Of a DNA stretch of 64,000 bases, positions 16,872-26,450 are shown piece after piece. Source of the DNA: Oceanobacillus indicireducens (GTDB lineage: Bacteria > Bacillota > Bacilli > Bacillales > Amphibacillaceae); assembly GCF_014647195.1 (NCBI RefSeq), contig NZ_BMOS01000001.1:14350-78349 (forward strand), given 5' to 3'. The translations under genes and the position numbers were made by a program. Numbering within the stretch: the stretch's first letter is position 1; each line of letters starts with the position of its first letter. The notes under the pieces are model-generated. The model ran no database searches, had not been told where the DNA came from, and saw nothing but the letters and a program-made list of their open reading frames with translations.

Positions 16872-17792
16872 ATGGCGATAAAACCACCGATTTTACAACA
16901 AGGGGATACCATCGGAATCGTTACCTTGGGCAGTCCGTTAGATGCAAGTATTATTAACGCCGGAATAGAAACGTTACAAAATATGGGATTTAATGTGATC
17001 CTAGGAAAATATGTCTATTCTCAAAATGGGGTTCTTGCAGGAACAGATCAACAACGTGCCTCGGACTTGATGAGCATGTTTGAAAATGACCAGGTAAAAA
17101 TGATCCTTCCTACTAGAGGTGGCGTGGGAGTAGCGGGCATTCTTCCTTACCTTGACTATTCTGTGATCACAAGCAATCCGAAAATTGTATCGGGTTATAG
17201 CGACATAACGATATTATTAAATGTCCTATACCAATACGCCGATTTGATCACATTCCAAAGTTTAATGCTCATTGATTTCGTATCGGGAGGTCCAGCCTAC
17301 AACGTCAATCAATTTTTTACTGCTACGTCTACATTAACTTCACCAAGACAAATACAAAATCCACCGGGCATTCCAACTGTGAGTACGGTCCAGGGTAATG
17401 TAACCGGTCCAATTGTCGGGGGCAACCTGGCCTCTTTTGTTGATAACCTCGGAACCCCTTACGAAATCGATACAAAAGAAAGTATACTCCTTATTGAAGA
17501 AACCCATGAATCAATTAATACGGTTTATAGATATCTGAATCATTTAAAGTTAGCCGGAAAATTTGACGATTGCATTGGCATCATCATGGGAGAATGTACA
17601 AATTGTCCCGCCGCATATAACACGACTTACAATGATTTGATTAATACCTTTATGACTTCCTTTGGCAAGCCACTTATGACCAACCTTACCACCGCACACG
17701 GAACGTATAAAGCCGCAATTCCAATTGGAGCTATAGCAAATTTAAATACAACGAATAATACATTAACGGTACTTGAACCGACCGTAAGTTGA
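16872..17792 (+). CDS. LD-carboxypeptidase family (S66) serine peptidase
   Basis: A 306-residue S66 peptidase. The nucleophile region is GYSDIT (about residues 113-118), the glutamate region LLIEETHES, and the histidine region TAHGTYKAAIPIGA. Family members cut the L,D bond of murein tetrapeptides (LdcA) or self-immunity substrates (MccF). No signal peptide, so it acts in the cytoplasm, likely in cell-wall recycling. GGGGGAGGAG precedes the ATG. It stands alone, with no microcin genes nearby to support an MccF role. Confidence 0.88.
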   Translation: MAIKPPILQQGDTIGIVTLGSPLDASIINAGIETLQNMGFNVILGKYVYSQNGVLAGTDQQRASDLMSMFENDQVKMILPTRGGVGVAGILPYLDYSVITSNPKIVSGYSDITILLNVLYQYADLITFQSLMLIDFVSGGPAYNVNQFFTATSTLTSPRQIQNPPGIPTVSTVQGNVTGPIVGGNLASFVDNLGTPYEIDTKESILLIEETHESINTVYRYLNHLKLAGKFDDCIGIIMGECTNCPAAYNTTYNDLINTFMTSFGKPLMTNLTTAHGTYKAAIPIGAIANLNTTNNTLTVLEPTVS

Positions 17793-17840
17793 TTGGGACG
17801 TAGGAACGGTACTTGTACCGACTCCTGTCGTCCCGTTCTA
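17793..17840. repeat. GGGACG...CGTCCC mini-palindrome
   Basis: GGGACG near 17797 and CGTCCC near 17831 enclose an inner GGTACTTGTACC. It resembles the GGGAC mini-palindromes at 15221 and 44733 in type, not in exact sequence. Confidence 0.45.
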
Positions 17841-17896
17841 TCGTTCGGGTTTCGCGTTTAATAAGTAAAACGTACAAAGTGCTGATAGCTGTTCCA

Positions 17897-17929
17897 ATAT
17901 ATGTTGCGGCGACATATATCCATTTTTTT
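17897..17929 (+). terminator. Likely terminator after the S66 peptidase
   Basis: ATATATGT (17897-17904) pairs with ACATATAT (17912-17919), followed by CCATTTTTTT. Confidence 0.6.
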
Positions 17930-18035
17930 CAATTCTTAGCCCGCTAATTAAATGTATAAGTGGAAAGTCGTTTCCTTTATCCGGTATACTGAAAAGACAT
18001 AGGGAAAATAGAATATATATAAAAGGAGTTTAAAC

Positions 18036-19103
18036 ATGAATCAGGAAACCTTAGAACTTTTTAAAAATTTAACAGAATTACAGGGAGCTCCGGGGAATGA
18101 ACATGCTGTCCGGGCTTTCATGAAGAAGGAATTAGAGAAATATGCAGATGAGGTTGTGCAAGATAATCTCGGAAGCATCTTCGGTGTAAAAAAAGGAGAA
18201 GGCCCCCGCATCATGATTGCCGGACATATGGATGAAGTTGGCTTTATGGTTACCCAAATAACGGATAACGGAATGATTCGCTTTCAGCCATTGGGCGGCT
18301 GGTGGAATCAAGTCATGTTAGCCCAGCGTGTTCAAGTAATGACAGAAAACGGTCCTGTGATTGGTGTTATTTCATCGATTCCGCCCCATCTGCTTACGGA
18401 AGCCCAGCGAAAGAAACCGATGGAAATTAAAAATATGCTTATTGATATTGGGGCAGATAACCGGGATGATGCGAAAAGAATTGGTGTGAAGCCAGGAGAT
18501 TCAATCGTTCCTGTTACCCCATTCCAACCGATGGCAAATGAAAAGAAAATTCTTGCTAAAGCTTGGGACAACCGCTATGGCTGCGGATTATCCATCGAAT
18601 TATTAAAAGAATTAAAGGATGAATCGTTACCGAACACTTTATATTCCGGAGCAACCGTTCAAGAGGAGGTTGGACTTCGCGGGGCTCAGACTGCATCTAA
18701 TATGATTCAGCCGGATATCGCTTATGTTCTTGATGCCTCACCTGCGAATGATGCTTCAGGGGATAAAAAAGCGTTTGGTCAGCTTGGGAAAGGGGCCTTG
18801 GTGCGAATATTCGACCGGACGATGATCACACATCGGGGCATGCGTGAATTTGTACTTGATACAGCAGAAACGAATGATATCCCGTATCAATATTTTATAT
18901 CTCAAGGTGGAACAGATGCAGGACGAATCCATCTATCGAATAACGGCGTACCAAGTGCGGTGATTGGTATCTGCTCACGATACATCCATACGTCAGCTTC
19001 CATTATTCATGTTGATGATTATGCAGCGGCGAAAGAATTGCTCGTGAAATTGGTAAAAGCTACTGATCAAACGACAGTTGATACAATTAAAAATAATAGC
19101 TGA
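18036..19103 (+). CDS. ytoP: M42-family glutamyl aminopeptidase YtoP
   Basis: A 355-residue dinuclear zinc aminopeptidase of the M42 (PepA/FrvX) family. Metal-site segments visible are [47 protein letters not shown] and [16 protein letters not shown]. It trims N-terminal residues from cytoplasmic peptides and usually forms a dodecameric tetrahedral shell. AAAAGGAG precedes ATG 18036. The DUF84 gene starts 10 bp after its stop, so the two form an operon. Confidence 0.93.
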   Translation: MNQETLELFKNLTELQGAPGNEHAVRAFMKKELEKYADEVVQDNLGSIFGVKKGEGPRIMIAGHMDEVGFMVTQITDNGMIRFQPLGGWWNQVMLAQRVQVMTENGPVIGVISSIPPHLLTEAQRKKPMEIKNMLIDIGADNRDDAKRIGVKPGDSIVPVTPFQPMANEKKILAKAWDNRYGCGLSIELLKELKDESLPNTLYSGATVQEEVGLRGAQTASNMIQPDIAYVLDASPANDASGDKKAFGQLGKGALVRIFDRTMITHRGMREFVLDTAETNDIPYQYFISQGGTDAGRIHLSNNGVPSAVIGICSRYIHTSASIIHVDDYAAAKELLVKLVKATDQTTVDTIKNNS

Positions 19104-19113
19104 GGAGTAAGGA

Positions 19114-19620
19114 ATGAAATTAATAATCGGTTCTAAAAACCCAACGAAAATCCGTGCATGTGAAGCGGTTTTCACAGATTACACTGTCCGGGGAATGGAA
19201 GTCTCGTCTGGTGTTTCCCCGCAACCACGTACTGATGAAGAAACGAGACAAGGTGCAATCAATCGTGCACTTCAATCACTTAACATGAAAGAAGCGGATG
19301 TTGGTGTCGGTCTTGAGGGTGGAGTCATGCTCGTTGATGATTGTCTCTATGTAACGAATTGGGGCGCACTTGCTGTTTCAACAGATCTAATTTATACCGC
19401 AGCTGGAGCGCGAATCGCTTTGCCGAATGAATTTTTACCAGAGTTAGAAGAAGGAAAAGAGCTAGGAGACATCATGGAAGTGTATGCTGAAAGGGAAAAT
19501 GTCCGCTCGAACGAAGGAGCAATTGGCATCTTCACCAACAATCTAATCGACCGCGGTATGATGTTCACCCACATTACCCAAGCACTAAGAGGGCAATTGG
19601 AATATTGGTCAAAAAGTTAG
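19114..19620 (+). CDS. DUF84 inosine/xanthosine triphosphatase-like protein
   Basis: A 168-residue protein of the DUF84/YjjX fold, related to ITPase enzymes that hydrolyse non-canonical purine NTPs (ITP, XTP). Conserved stretches are IIGSKNPTKIRACEAVF at the N terminus, PRTDEETRQGAINRA, and VGLEGGVML. House-cleaning of the nucleotide pool is the likely role, by family. GAGGAG lies before the start, and it is coupled to ytoP. Confidence 0.85.
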   Translation: MKLIIGSKNPTKIRACEAVFTDYTVRGMEVSSGVSPQPRTDEETRQGAINRALQSLNMKEADVGVGLEGGVMLVDDCLYVTNWGALAVSTDLIYTAAGARIALPNEFLPELEEGKELGDIMEVYAERENVRSNEGAIGIFTNNLIDRGMMFTHITQALRGQLEYWSKS

Positions 19621-19718
19621 AGAATAACAAAGGCGCAAGAAGATGACTCATAAAAGCTTAGTCAGCTACCCACTCGAAATTTATTAAGAGCATTGTTATT
19701 TTATAGTTTCCTAGAGGA

Positions 19719-19758
19719 ATGAAAAGAGGAGTGCCACTCTGGGCGCTCCTCTTTTCAT
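19719..19758 (-). terminator. Terminator of ytoQ
   Basis: GAAAAGAGGAGTGCC (19721-19735) pairs with GGCGCTCCTCTTTTC (19742-19756) almost perfectly. The T-rich side reads on both strands, and the right arm touches the ytoQ stop codon. Confidence 0.85.
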
Positions 19759-20195
19759 TCATAGATATAGGCTAATACATCTAATGCTTGATCAATCGTT
19801 TCAACTGTAATATTCGCTTTGTTGGATAGCTCTTTCAATGGGTGAATAAACTCTTCCGGTCGAACAAGAATCGTCGGTTTATTCAATGTAATTGCCGCGG
19901 AGGCATCCATCGCCGTATTCCACTGTCTGTATTTCTCACCAAACAGCGCAATAACGACATCAGCTTTCTGCATAAGCACCTGTGTTCTTAAATTATTCAC
20001 AGCAGAAGCTGCATCATCCCGGTAATAATTGCCAGGCTGCTTCCCTAGAATCTTTTCTCCAATATCATCTGAAAGGTCATGATTCGTCTGTGGTCCGACA
20101 AAGGTTAACGGTAAATTCTTTTCCTTTGCTTTTGCTTTTAATTGATCTCGCCAGTCTGAGTGAATTTCACCAGCTAGATAAACAGTTAGTTCCAT
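19755..20195 (-). CDS. ytoQ: YtoQ-family protein
   Basis: A 146-residue protein recognised as YtoQ, a conserved Bacillus family with the nucleoside 2-deoxyribosyltransferase-like fold (YLAGEIHSDWRDQL at the start, ADVVIALFGEKYRQWNTAMDASAA in the middle). The biochemical role is unknown. GGAGGTG precedes the ATG. It is divergent from ytpP. Confidence 0.83.
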   Translation of the reverse strand: MELTVYLAGEIHSDWRDQLKAKAKEKNLPLTFVGPQTNHDLSDDIGEKILGKQPGNYYRDDAASAVNNLRTQVLMQKADVVIALFGEKYRQWNTAMDASAAITLNKPTILVRPEEFIHPLKELSNKANITVETIDQALDVLAYIYE

Positions 20196-20354
20196 TTCAG
20201 CACCTCCAAATAATATGACTCCACTTTCATACTAACGAATTGTATAATAATTGCAAATTATTTACATGAGCATTTCAAAATTCGTTAAATCAGGGCGTGT
20301 GAATTGAAACAGACGGGAAGGAAAGCTATGATAGAAAGAAGGAGATGATTGAAA

Positions 20355-20675
20355 ATGAGGCCATTGCAATCTGTAAAAGAATTTAACGAACTCAAAAATA
20401 ATGAAAAAGCAATTTTTCTTTTCACAGCTGGCTGGTGTCCAGACTGTCGCTTCATTGAACCAATCTTACCAGAAATAGAAGATAAATATCCTGAGTACAC
20501 TTTAGTTGAAGTGAATCGAGACGAATTTATGGAACTGGCACAAGAAAATGAAATTTACGGTATCCCTAGCTTTGTTGCTTATGAAAAAGGGTTAGAAGTA
20601 GGCCGATTTGTCAGTAAAGACCGGAAGACAAAGGAAGAAATCATTTCGTTTATCGATGGCTTTGCGAAAGTGTAG
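20355..20675 (+). CDS. ytpP: Thioredoxin-like protein YtpP
   Basis: A 106-residue thioredoxin-fold protein with the active site AGWCPDC (CPDC instead of CGPC) and cis-proline loop GIPSF. Such YtpP proteins are small cytoplasmic thiol-disulfide reductases, connected in Bacillaceae with bacillithiol-dependent redox control (family knowledge). ATG 20355 is preferred to TTG 20349 because GGAG sits 10 nt upstream. ytpQ follows in 26 bp. Confidence 0.88.
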   Translation: MRPLQSVKEFNELKNNEKAIFLFTAGWCPDCRFIEPILPEIEDKYPEYTLVEVNRDEFMELAQENEIYGIPSFVAYEKGLEVGRFVSKDRKTKEEIISFIDGFAKV

Positions 20676-20701
20676 ATTAAGTTTGTAAGGAGGTACCATC
20701 G

Positions 20702-21505
20702 ATGAAAATGACAAGTACCCGCATGCGGGACATATTGAAAGAGCGTCTGTCAAATGATAAATATCATTTTAGATTTAATCGTAAAGAGGACACACTCCGT
20801 ATCGAGTGGAAGGAAACGAAGCAAGGCTTAACCTTGACGCTTCCAAATATCATTGTAAAATATAATACGCGCGGTGAAACAGTAATTGATGAAGTTGTTG
20901 AACATATTGAGGAAGCGCTAAGAATGATGAATGAACATGTTGAATTGACAGGAATGGAGAAGTATATCTATCCTGTGATTCGCTCGACATCATTCCCGAC
21001 TAAAACAAAAGCTGAAAAAAAACTGATCCACAAAGATCATACCGCGGAAACGAGAATATTCTATGCACTTGATGAAGGGAAATCATACCGATTAATTGAT
21101 GAAGATTTGCTTCAGGAAGCAGAGTGGACTGGGAAGCATCTAGAAGAAATCGCAATGTTTAATGCCCGCTCTCTTTCAACCGATTATAAAACGGATAAAG
21201 TAGCTGGGAATGATTTTTACTTTATTGCAACTCAAGATGGATATGATGCAACCAGAATATTGAATGAAGCATTTCTGGAAGAGATGAAAGCAAATATGAA
21301 AGGTGATATGACCGTTGCAACCCCGCATCAGGATGTATTGATTATTGCAGATATTCAGAATGAGACTGGTTATGATATTTTAGCTCAGCTTACAATGAAA
21401 TATTTCTCGGAGGGGCGCATCCCTATTACTTCGTTACCGTTTATTTACGAAGATAAAAGATTAGAGCCAATCTTTATCCTCGCGAAAAACCGCCCAGAGA
21501 AATAG
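20702..21505 (+). CDS. ytpQ: DUF1444 family protein YtpQ
   Basis: A 267-residue DUF1444 protein with the N terminus MKMTSTRMRDILKERLS, corresponding to B. subtilis YtpQ. The family has no known reaction. No membrane segment or obvious catalytic motif is visible. A strong AAGGAGGT site is at 20688-20695. It sits between ytpP and ytpR, 16 bp before the latter, in a conserved operon. Confidence 0.85.
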   Translation: MKMTSTRMRDILKERLSNDKYHFRFNRKEDTLRIEWKETKQGLTLTLPNIIVKYNTRGETVIDEVVEHIEEALRMMNEHVELTGMEKYIYPVIRSTSFPTKTKAEKKLIHKDHTAETRIFYALDEGKSYRLIDEDLLQEAEWTGKHLEEIAMFNARSLSTDYKTDKVAGNDFYFIATQDGYDATRILNEAFLEEMKANMKGDMTVATPHQDVLIIADIQNETGYDILAQLTMKYFSEGRIPITSLPFIYEDKRLEPIFILAKNRPEK

Positions 21506-21521
21506 AGAAAGGACGAAATAG

Positions 21522-22124
21522 ATGAACGTATTTTATAATCCAAATGGAATTGGGGATGTACTCCTCATCCCGCTAAAAGATGGCAATCGTTACGAATGGA
21601 CATATGGAACAAACGGAGATATTGTCCGAGTACTTGGAAAAGATCAGGAAGTGCTCGGCTACAACATTTACCGCGCTTCGGAAAAATTTGCACTAACTGA
21701 AACAGGTGCAATTAAATTAACGGAAGCATTACTTGGAGAAATTAAAGACCTGTTTAAAGCCAATAATCTCGATGATGAGCTTGACTTTGATCTAAGCCCG
21801 AAATTTGTCGTCGGCTATGTCGAGGAAAAATTACCTCATGAGAATGCAGACAAGTTAAGTGTTTGTAAGGTTGATGTTGGTGGGGAGGTATTGCAAATCG
21901 TTTGTGGTGCACCAAATGTCGATGTTGGCCAAAAAGTTGTTGTTGCGAAAGTAGGAGCAACGATGCCAAGCGGTCTACGCATTAAACCATCTGAACTTCG
22001 TGGAGTTCCATCAAACGGAATGATATGTTCCCAGAAAGAATTGGCTATCCCCAATGCACCGGAAGAAAAAGGAATATACGTACTAGACGACAGCTATCAA
22101 ATTGGTGAAGAATTTACCGTTTAA
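21522..22124 (+). CDS. ytpR: tRNA-binding domain protein YtpR
   Basis: A 200-residue protein: N-terminal DUF4479 part (about 1-90) and a C-terminal EMAP/Trbp111-type OB fold (about 95-198, VVGYVEEKLPHENADKLSVCKVDVG, then LRGVPSNGMICSQKELAIP). This OB domain resembles the N-terminal tRNA-binding module of bacterial PheT. It probably binds structured RNA non-specifically. It closes the ytpPQR operon and is followed by a terminator. Confidence 0.9.
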   Translation: MNVFYNPNGIGDVLLIPLKDGNRYEWTYGTNGDIVRVLGKDQEVLGYNIYRASEKFALTETGAIKLTEALLGEIKDLFKANNLDDELDFDLSPKFVVGYVEEKLPHENADKLSVCKVDVGGEVLQIVCGAPNVDVGQKVVVAKVGATMPSGLRIKPSELRGVPSNGMICSQKELAIPNAPEEKGIYVLDDSYQIGEEFTV

Positions 22125-22132
22125 AAAAGAGG

Positions 22133-22163
22133 CACACGCTATTTTCTAATAGGGTGTGTTTTT
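22133..22163 (+). terminator. Terminator after ytpR
   Basis: CACACGCTATT (22133-22143) pairs with AATAGGGTGTG (22148-22158; one G-T pair), followed by TTTTT. Confidence 0.85.
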
Positions 22164-22192
22164 AATTACCTCAAAATATAAACTGCTAATTA

Positions 22193-22633
22193 CTTTCATT
22201 CAGCGTAACTGTGTGCAACTTACTTCTGGAGGTCCGCAGTCCAGACACCTCTCGCTTTCCGCGGGCGGCCGGCAAGCCTCCTCGCGCTATCGCGCTGCGG
22301 GGTCTCGCCAGGCCTTTCCTCCCGCAGGAGTCTCGAGGTGTCTGGACTGCTCCGAGGGAAAGCTAAATTTGGAACCCTACTTATTATTTTAGAAATAGAA
22401 CTCTCATCATGATGGGATAGTTTCCAATAATAATAACGCTCTTTACCAGTTCATTTGCCCAGCGGACGGTGACTCCTACGGGAAAAGCACGAGTCCGAAG
22501 ACCCCGCAGGAAGCGAACTTCTTCCGAGGAGGCTGAGGCCGTGCCCGTGGAAAGCATCCGTCCGCTGGGCAAATGAGCGGTGATGAGAACGCCAAAATTA
22601 GTGAATGTGCAAAACACTTACGCTGAATGAAAG
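22193..22633. repeat. Composite palindromic repeat, copy 3 (441 bp)
   Basis: The terminal repeats CTTTCATTCAGCGTAACTG and CACTTACGCTGAATGAAAG are inverted. Orientation is opposite to copy 2: module B comes first (arms GCAGTCCAGACACCTC and GAGGTGTCTGGACTGC), then module A (TTCATTTGCCCAGCGGACGG and CCGTCCGCTGGGCAAATGA). Apical stems are CGCG-CTAT-CGCG (22283-22294) and GGAAG/CTTCC (22509-22525). Note that the module A arm has changed on both sides (CAGCGGAC / GTCCGCTG here, CGGTGGAC / GTCCACCG in copy 5). Confidence 0.92.
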
Positions 22634-22788
22634 CAATCCGCGCTTCTCATGACAGAGGTACACTTAGCTGCTTCAGACGCTGAAAAGTGGAGTTATTTAT
22701 AATATAATTTCAATAAAACTACATCCAACTCTAAAAAACTGGTAAAATGGAAAAGTAACATGGATTGAAAAAGAAATGAGTGAATGAA

Positions 22789-25152
22789 ATGTTAAAGCAT
22801 TGGTTAGATAAAATGAAAAACTTTTTCCTGACTGAAGTAGAGGAAGAAATTGAAATAGAGGATTCGGAACTACCTCAACAGAATCATCAGGAAATAAAAG
22901 CGAGAATGACTTATAAGTATCCAGAGAATCGACCTTTCCGGTTTCCAGTAATTCCAGATCCAATGGAAAAACGGGAGAAAGATGAATATAAACCTGCATA
23001 TGTAAGAAGAAATCAAGAATCTGTGCAACCGGCCCAGCCGAAAAAAGAAAAGAAAATATCCAGTCCAACTCCAGTTAGAAAAGTATATAAAGATGAAAAT
23101 GCACCGCCATTTCAAGCATCAGATGTCCCTTCTCCAATATATGGTTTTCAAAAAAGGGATAATGAAGTCGAAAATGTGCCCGCTTATGCTCGGAAGAAAG
23201 CTAAAAAAGAAGAGCGATCGGAAGTCCAAATAGAAGAACAAATAGAAGAACAAATAGAACAAATAGAACAAATAGAACAAAAACAAGAAGAACTACTGAT
23301 TAGTGAAACGATTAAGCCGGAACAGGAAACGGCAGCAATAATCGAGTTAGCGACAGGAGAGACGGAGCAACCAATAAAAACAGAAGAAAAACTAGAAACA
23401 GAAGAAAAATTAGCAACAGAAGAAAAACCGGAAATAGAAGAAATTAAAACAATCCAACAATTGGCGCAGGAAGAAACAACAGAAAACCAGGTACATAAAA
23501 AAGCGTCTCAACCTGAAAAGAACAGAAAGAGAAGCGAAAGAAAACAGGGGAATGAACGAGAAGTACCGTTTAACGTTGTCATGACACCACTCGATAAAGC
23601 GAAAATGGAGCGGAACGAGAGGGTGAGGATGCGGGGATTAGAGCGGCACAAAGAGCGCCCAGAAAGAAAACCGGAGAACGAGTCTGTAAAACCAGTGGCA
23701 ATACAGTCGGAAGTGGATCAATCAGAAGTGGAACAACCAGCAAAAGATATTCATATTCCGCTACATCTTTTAAATGACCCACAAGAAGAAGATTATGCAA
23801 ATGATCCGTGGATTGAAGAACAGCAGAACTTGCTTGAACAGACACTGAAACATTTTAACGTTGGTGCACGGGTTGTTCACGCAACACAAGGCCCATCTGT
23901 TACAAGATTTGAAGTGCAACCAGAATTAGGTGTAAAGGTAAGTAAAATTAGAAACTTAAGCGATGATTTAAAATTAAATATGTCTGCTAAAGATATCCGG
24001 ATTGAAGCACCGATTCCGGGGAAAAATACAGTTGGAATCGAAGTACCGAACCCAACAGCGCAAATGGTTGGACTGCAAGAAATTGTGGAGACGGAAGAGT
24101 TTAAACAGAGCAAATCTCCACTTACAACTGCATTGGGTCTAACGATTGAAGGTAAACCTAAAATTACAAATATCCAAAAAATGCCGCATGGCCTAATAGC
24201 TGGTGCAACCGGATCAGGGAAGAGCGTGTGCATTAACACAATCCTTATCAGTGTTTTATATAAAGCGAGTCATGAAGATGTGAAATTGCTCTTGATCGAC
24301 CCGAAAATGGTGGAGCTAGCGCCATATAACGGTGTGCCGCACCTTGTCTCACCAGTTATTACCGATGTAAAAGCAGCGACACAGAGCTTGAAGTGGGCAG
24401 TTAATGAAATGGAAGAACGTTATGAACGTTTCGTGGAAGAAGGCGTTAGAGACATTGAGCGGTTCAACCGGAAAGTAATGAGCGAACATAGAAAGAATGA
24501 AAAAATGCCATATATCCTCATCGTCATTGATGAATTGGCTGACTTAATGATGATGTCACCACAGGATGTGGAGAATGCCATCAGTAGAATTGCACAAAAA
24601 GCACGGGCTTGCGGAATTCATCTTTTACTTGCTACCCAGAGACCATCTGTTGATGTTATAACGGGACTCATTAAAGCAAATATTCCAACTCGGATTGCCT
24701 TTAGTGTATCTTCGCAAGTGGACTCCCGTACAATCCTTGACGCGAGTGGGGCAGAGAAGCTCCTAGGTAAAGGTGATATGTTGTTCATGGAGAACGGCAC
24801 AGGAAAAAGTGTCCGATTACAGGGTCCATTTGTATCTGACGAAGAAATTGAAAGAGTTACAGCCTTTGCAAGAGATCTTGCCGAACCGGACTATTTGTTT
24901 GAGCAAGAGGAGCTACTGGAACAAATTCATATGGAAGAAGATGAGGACGAGCTGCTTGAAGATGCAATTCAGTTTGTCGTCCATCAACAATCAGCAAGCA
25001 CCTCCATGTTTCAGCGCCATTTCAAAATCGGCTATAACCGGGCGGCAAGGTTAATTGATACGTTGGAAGCGCGTGGTATTATATCTGGGCAAAATGGAAG
25101 TAAGCCGAGAGAGGTCCTCGTGTCGGAAGCCGCTGCCCGAATAAGCGATTAA
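22789..25152 (+). CDS. sftA: DNA translocase SftA
   Basis: A 787-residue FtsK/SpoIIIE-family translocase, recognised as SftA (YtpS) by context after ytpPQR and lack of N-terminal membrane helices. It pumps chromosome DNA away from the closing septum. A long charged linker (about 30-330) holds repeats of EEQIEQ and TEEKLE. The motor has Walker A GATGSGKS (about 472), Walker B region ILIVIDELADLMM, and a C-terminal gamma winged helix (SASTSMFQRHFKIGYNRAARLID). ATG 22789 or GTG 22780 could be the start; neither has a strong ribosome site. Confidence 0.92.
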   Translation: MLKHWLDKMKNFFLTEVEEEIEIEDSELPQQNHQEIKARMTYKYPENRPFRFPVIPDPMEKREKDEYKPAYVRRNQESVQPAQPKKEKKISSPTPVRKVYKDENAPPFQASDVPSPIYGFQKRDNEVENVPAYARKKAKKEERSEVQIEEQIEEQIEQIEQIEQKQEELLISETIKPEQETAAIIELATGETEQPIKTEEKLETEEKLATEEKPEIEEIKTIQQLAQEETTENQVHKKASQPEKNRKRSERKQGNEREVPFNVVMTPLDKAKMERNERVRMRGLERHKERPERKPENESVKPVAIQSEVDQSEVEQPAKDIHIPLHLLNDPQEEDYANDPWIEEQQNLLEQTLKHFNVGARVVHATQGPSVTRFEVQPELGVKVSKIRNLSDDLKLNMSAKDIRIEAPIPGKNTVGIEVPNPTAQMVGLQEIVETEEFKQSKSPLTTALGLTIEGKPKITNIQKMPHGLIAGATGSGKSVCINTILISVLYKASHEDVKLLLIDPKMVELAPYNGVPHLVSPVITDVKAATQSLKWAVNEMEERYERFVEEGVRDIERFNRKVMSEHRKNEKMPYILIVIDELADLMMMSPQDVENAISRIAQKARACGIHLLLATQRPSVDVITGLIKANIPTRIAFSVSSQVDSRTILDASGAEKLLGKGDMLFMENGTGKSVRLQGPFVSDEEIERVTAFARDLAEPDYLFEQEELLEQIHMEEDEDELLEDAIQFVVHQQSASTSMFQRHFKIGYNRAARLIDTLEARGIISGQNGSKPREVLVSEAAARISD

Positions 25153-25217
25153 ATTTGTTTCAATTGCAATATTTTTATATCATATTGTTAATAGGATAAA
25201 TAATAAGGAGAAAAATG

Positions 25218-26327
25218 ATGAAAGAAATCGATCGAAAGCTTGCAGGTGAGATTGACCGTTTAACAAATAAAACATTTAAATTTGATGAACGTATTGGGGA
25301 AGGCTGGTTTTCTGCAGTATATTTTTTAAAAACGAAAAAGATTGCCGAAGAGAAAATCCCTAATAATCATGTAACGATGCAATTTTTTCAAAAAGATGAT
25401 GCAGTTCTTTGCGGTACGGATGAAGTGATTGCTTTACTTCATTCGTTCGCGGATAATCCAGAAACACTAGAAATCAAATCATTGAAAGACGGAGACCGGA
25501 TCAGTCCGTATGAGACGGTTCTTACGATATCAGGCGCTTATCAGCAATTCGGCTATTTAGAAGGGATTATTGATGGAATTCTTGCGAGAAGAACATCTGT
25601 CGCAACGAATGTATACAATGTGGTAAAAGCAGCGAGCATAACTGAAAAGCCTAAGCCTGTCATTTTCATGGGGGACAGGGATGACCATTATACGACTCAA
25701 GCAGGAGACGGATATGCAGCATTTATTGGCGGTTCCACTGCACAGGCAACCCATGCAATGAACGAATGGTGGGGGAAAGAAGGTATGGGGACAATGCCGC
25801 ACGCACTCATCCAGATGTTCCGCGGCGATGTCGTGGCAGCGGCTGAAGCATATCACGAAGTATTCCCTGGCGATGAATTATCCGCACTTGTCGATTATAA
25901 TAATGATGTCATTACCGATTCATTAAAAGTAGCAAAGCGTTTCGGCGATAAATTGAGCTCTGTCCGTCTTGATACTTCCCGTACGTTAGTGGATAAATAT
26001 TTCCTAAGAAATCATCATTTACTTGGAACATTCGACCCACGTGGGGTTAATCCAGAGCTATTATTTGCTTTACGGAAAGCGCTTGATGATGAAGGATTCC
26101 AGCATGTGAAAATTATGGTATCCGGCGGCTTTACGGAAGAACGTATTAAAGATTTTGAAGAAGCTGGCGTCCCGGTTGATATGTATGGCGTAGGAAGAAG
26201 CTTATTACGGCATAATATCGGGTTCACAGGGGATCTCGTCCTATTGAATGGTTCACCGGAAGCGAAGGAAGGACGTAGATTTCGTCCGAATCCACGGCTC
26301 GAGGTAGTGGAATATAAAAACGTATAG
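25218..26327 (+). CDS. pncB: Nicotinate phosphoribosyltransferase
   Basis: A 369-residue type II phosphoribosyltransferase that makes nicotinate mononucleotide from nicotinate and PRPP for NAD salvage. Recognisable segments are ARRTSVATNVYNVV, GSTAQATHAMNEWWG, the conserved LVDYNNDV region, SVRLDTSRTL and VSGGFTEERI near the PRPP site. It belongs to the shorter family seen in Bacillaceae and archaea rather than the 490-residue PncB. ATG 25218 gives better spacing from AAGGAG than ATG 25215. It lies between sftA and murC, as in related genomes. Confidence 0.88.
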   Translation: MKEIDRKLAGEIDRLTNKTFKFDERIGEGWFSAVYFLKTKKIAEEKIPNNHVTMQFFQKDDAVLCGTDEVIALLHSFADNPETLEIKSLKDGDRISPYETVLTISGAYQQFGYLEGIIDGILARRTSVATNVYNVVKAASITEKPKPVIFMGDRDDHYTTQAGDGYAAFIGGSTAQATHAMNEWWGKEGMGTMPHALIQMFRGDVVAAAEAYHEVFPGDELSALVDYNNDVITDSLKVAKRFGDKLSSVRLDTSRTLVDKYFLRNHHLLGTFDPRGVNPELLFALRKALDDEGFQHVKIMVSGGFTEERIKDFEEAGVPVDMYGVGRSLLRHNIGFTGDLVLLNGSPEAKEGRRFRPNPRLEVVEYKNV

Positions 26328-26450
26328 AAACAAGGTGGGCTGAAAGGATTATTTTCATGTCCTTGATTGTTTGCTATAATAAGCTATTGTGTGATAATCT
26401 ATCACAAACAGTAAGACAAATCCTTTTTTGTACATGTGGAGGTTCTTTTT

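Noticed and set aside
16872-17792. MccF-type microcin immunity protein
   Set aside because: The fold allows it, but no microcin synthesis genes lie nearby; the general S66 LD-carboxypeptidase call is safer.
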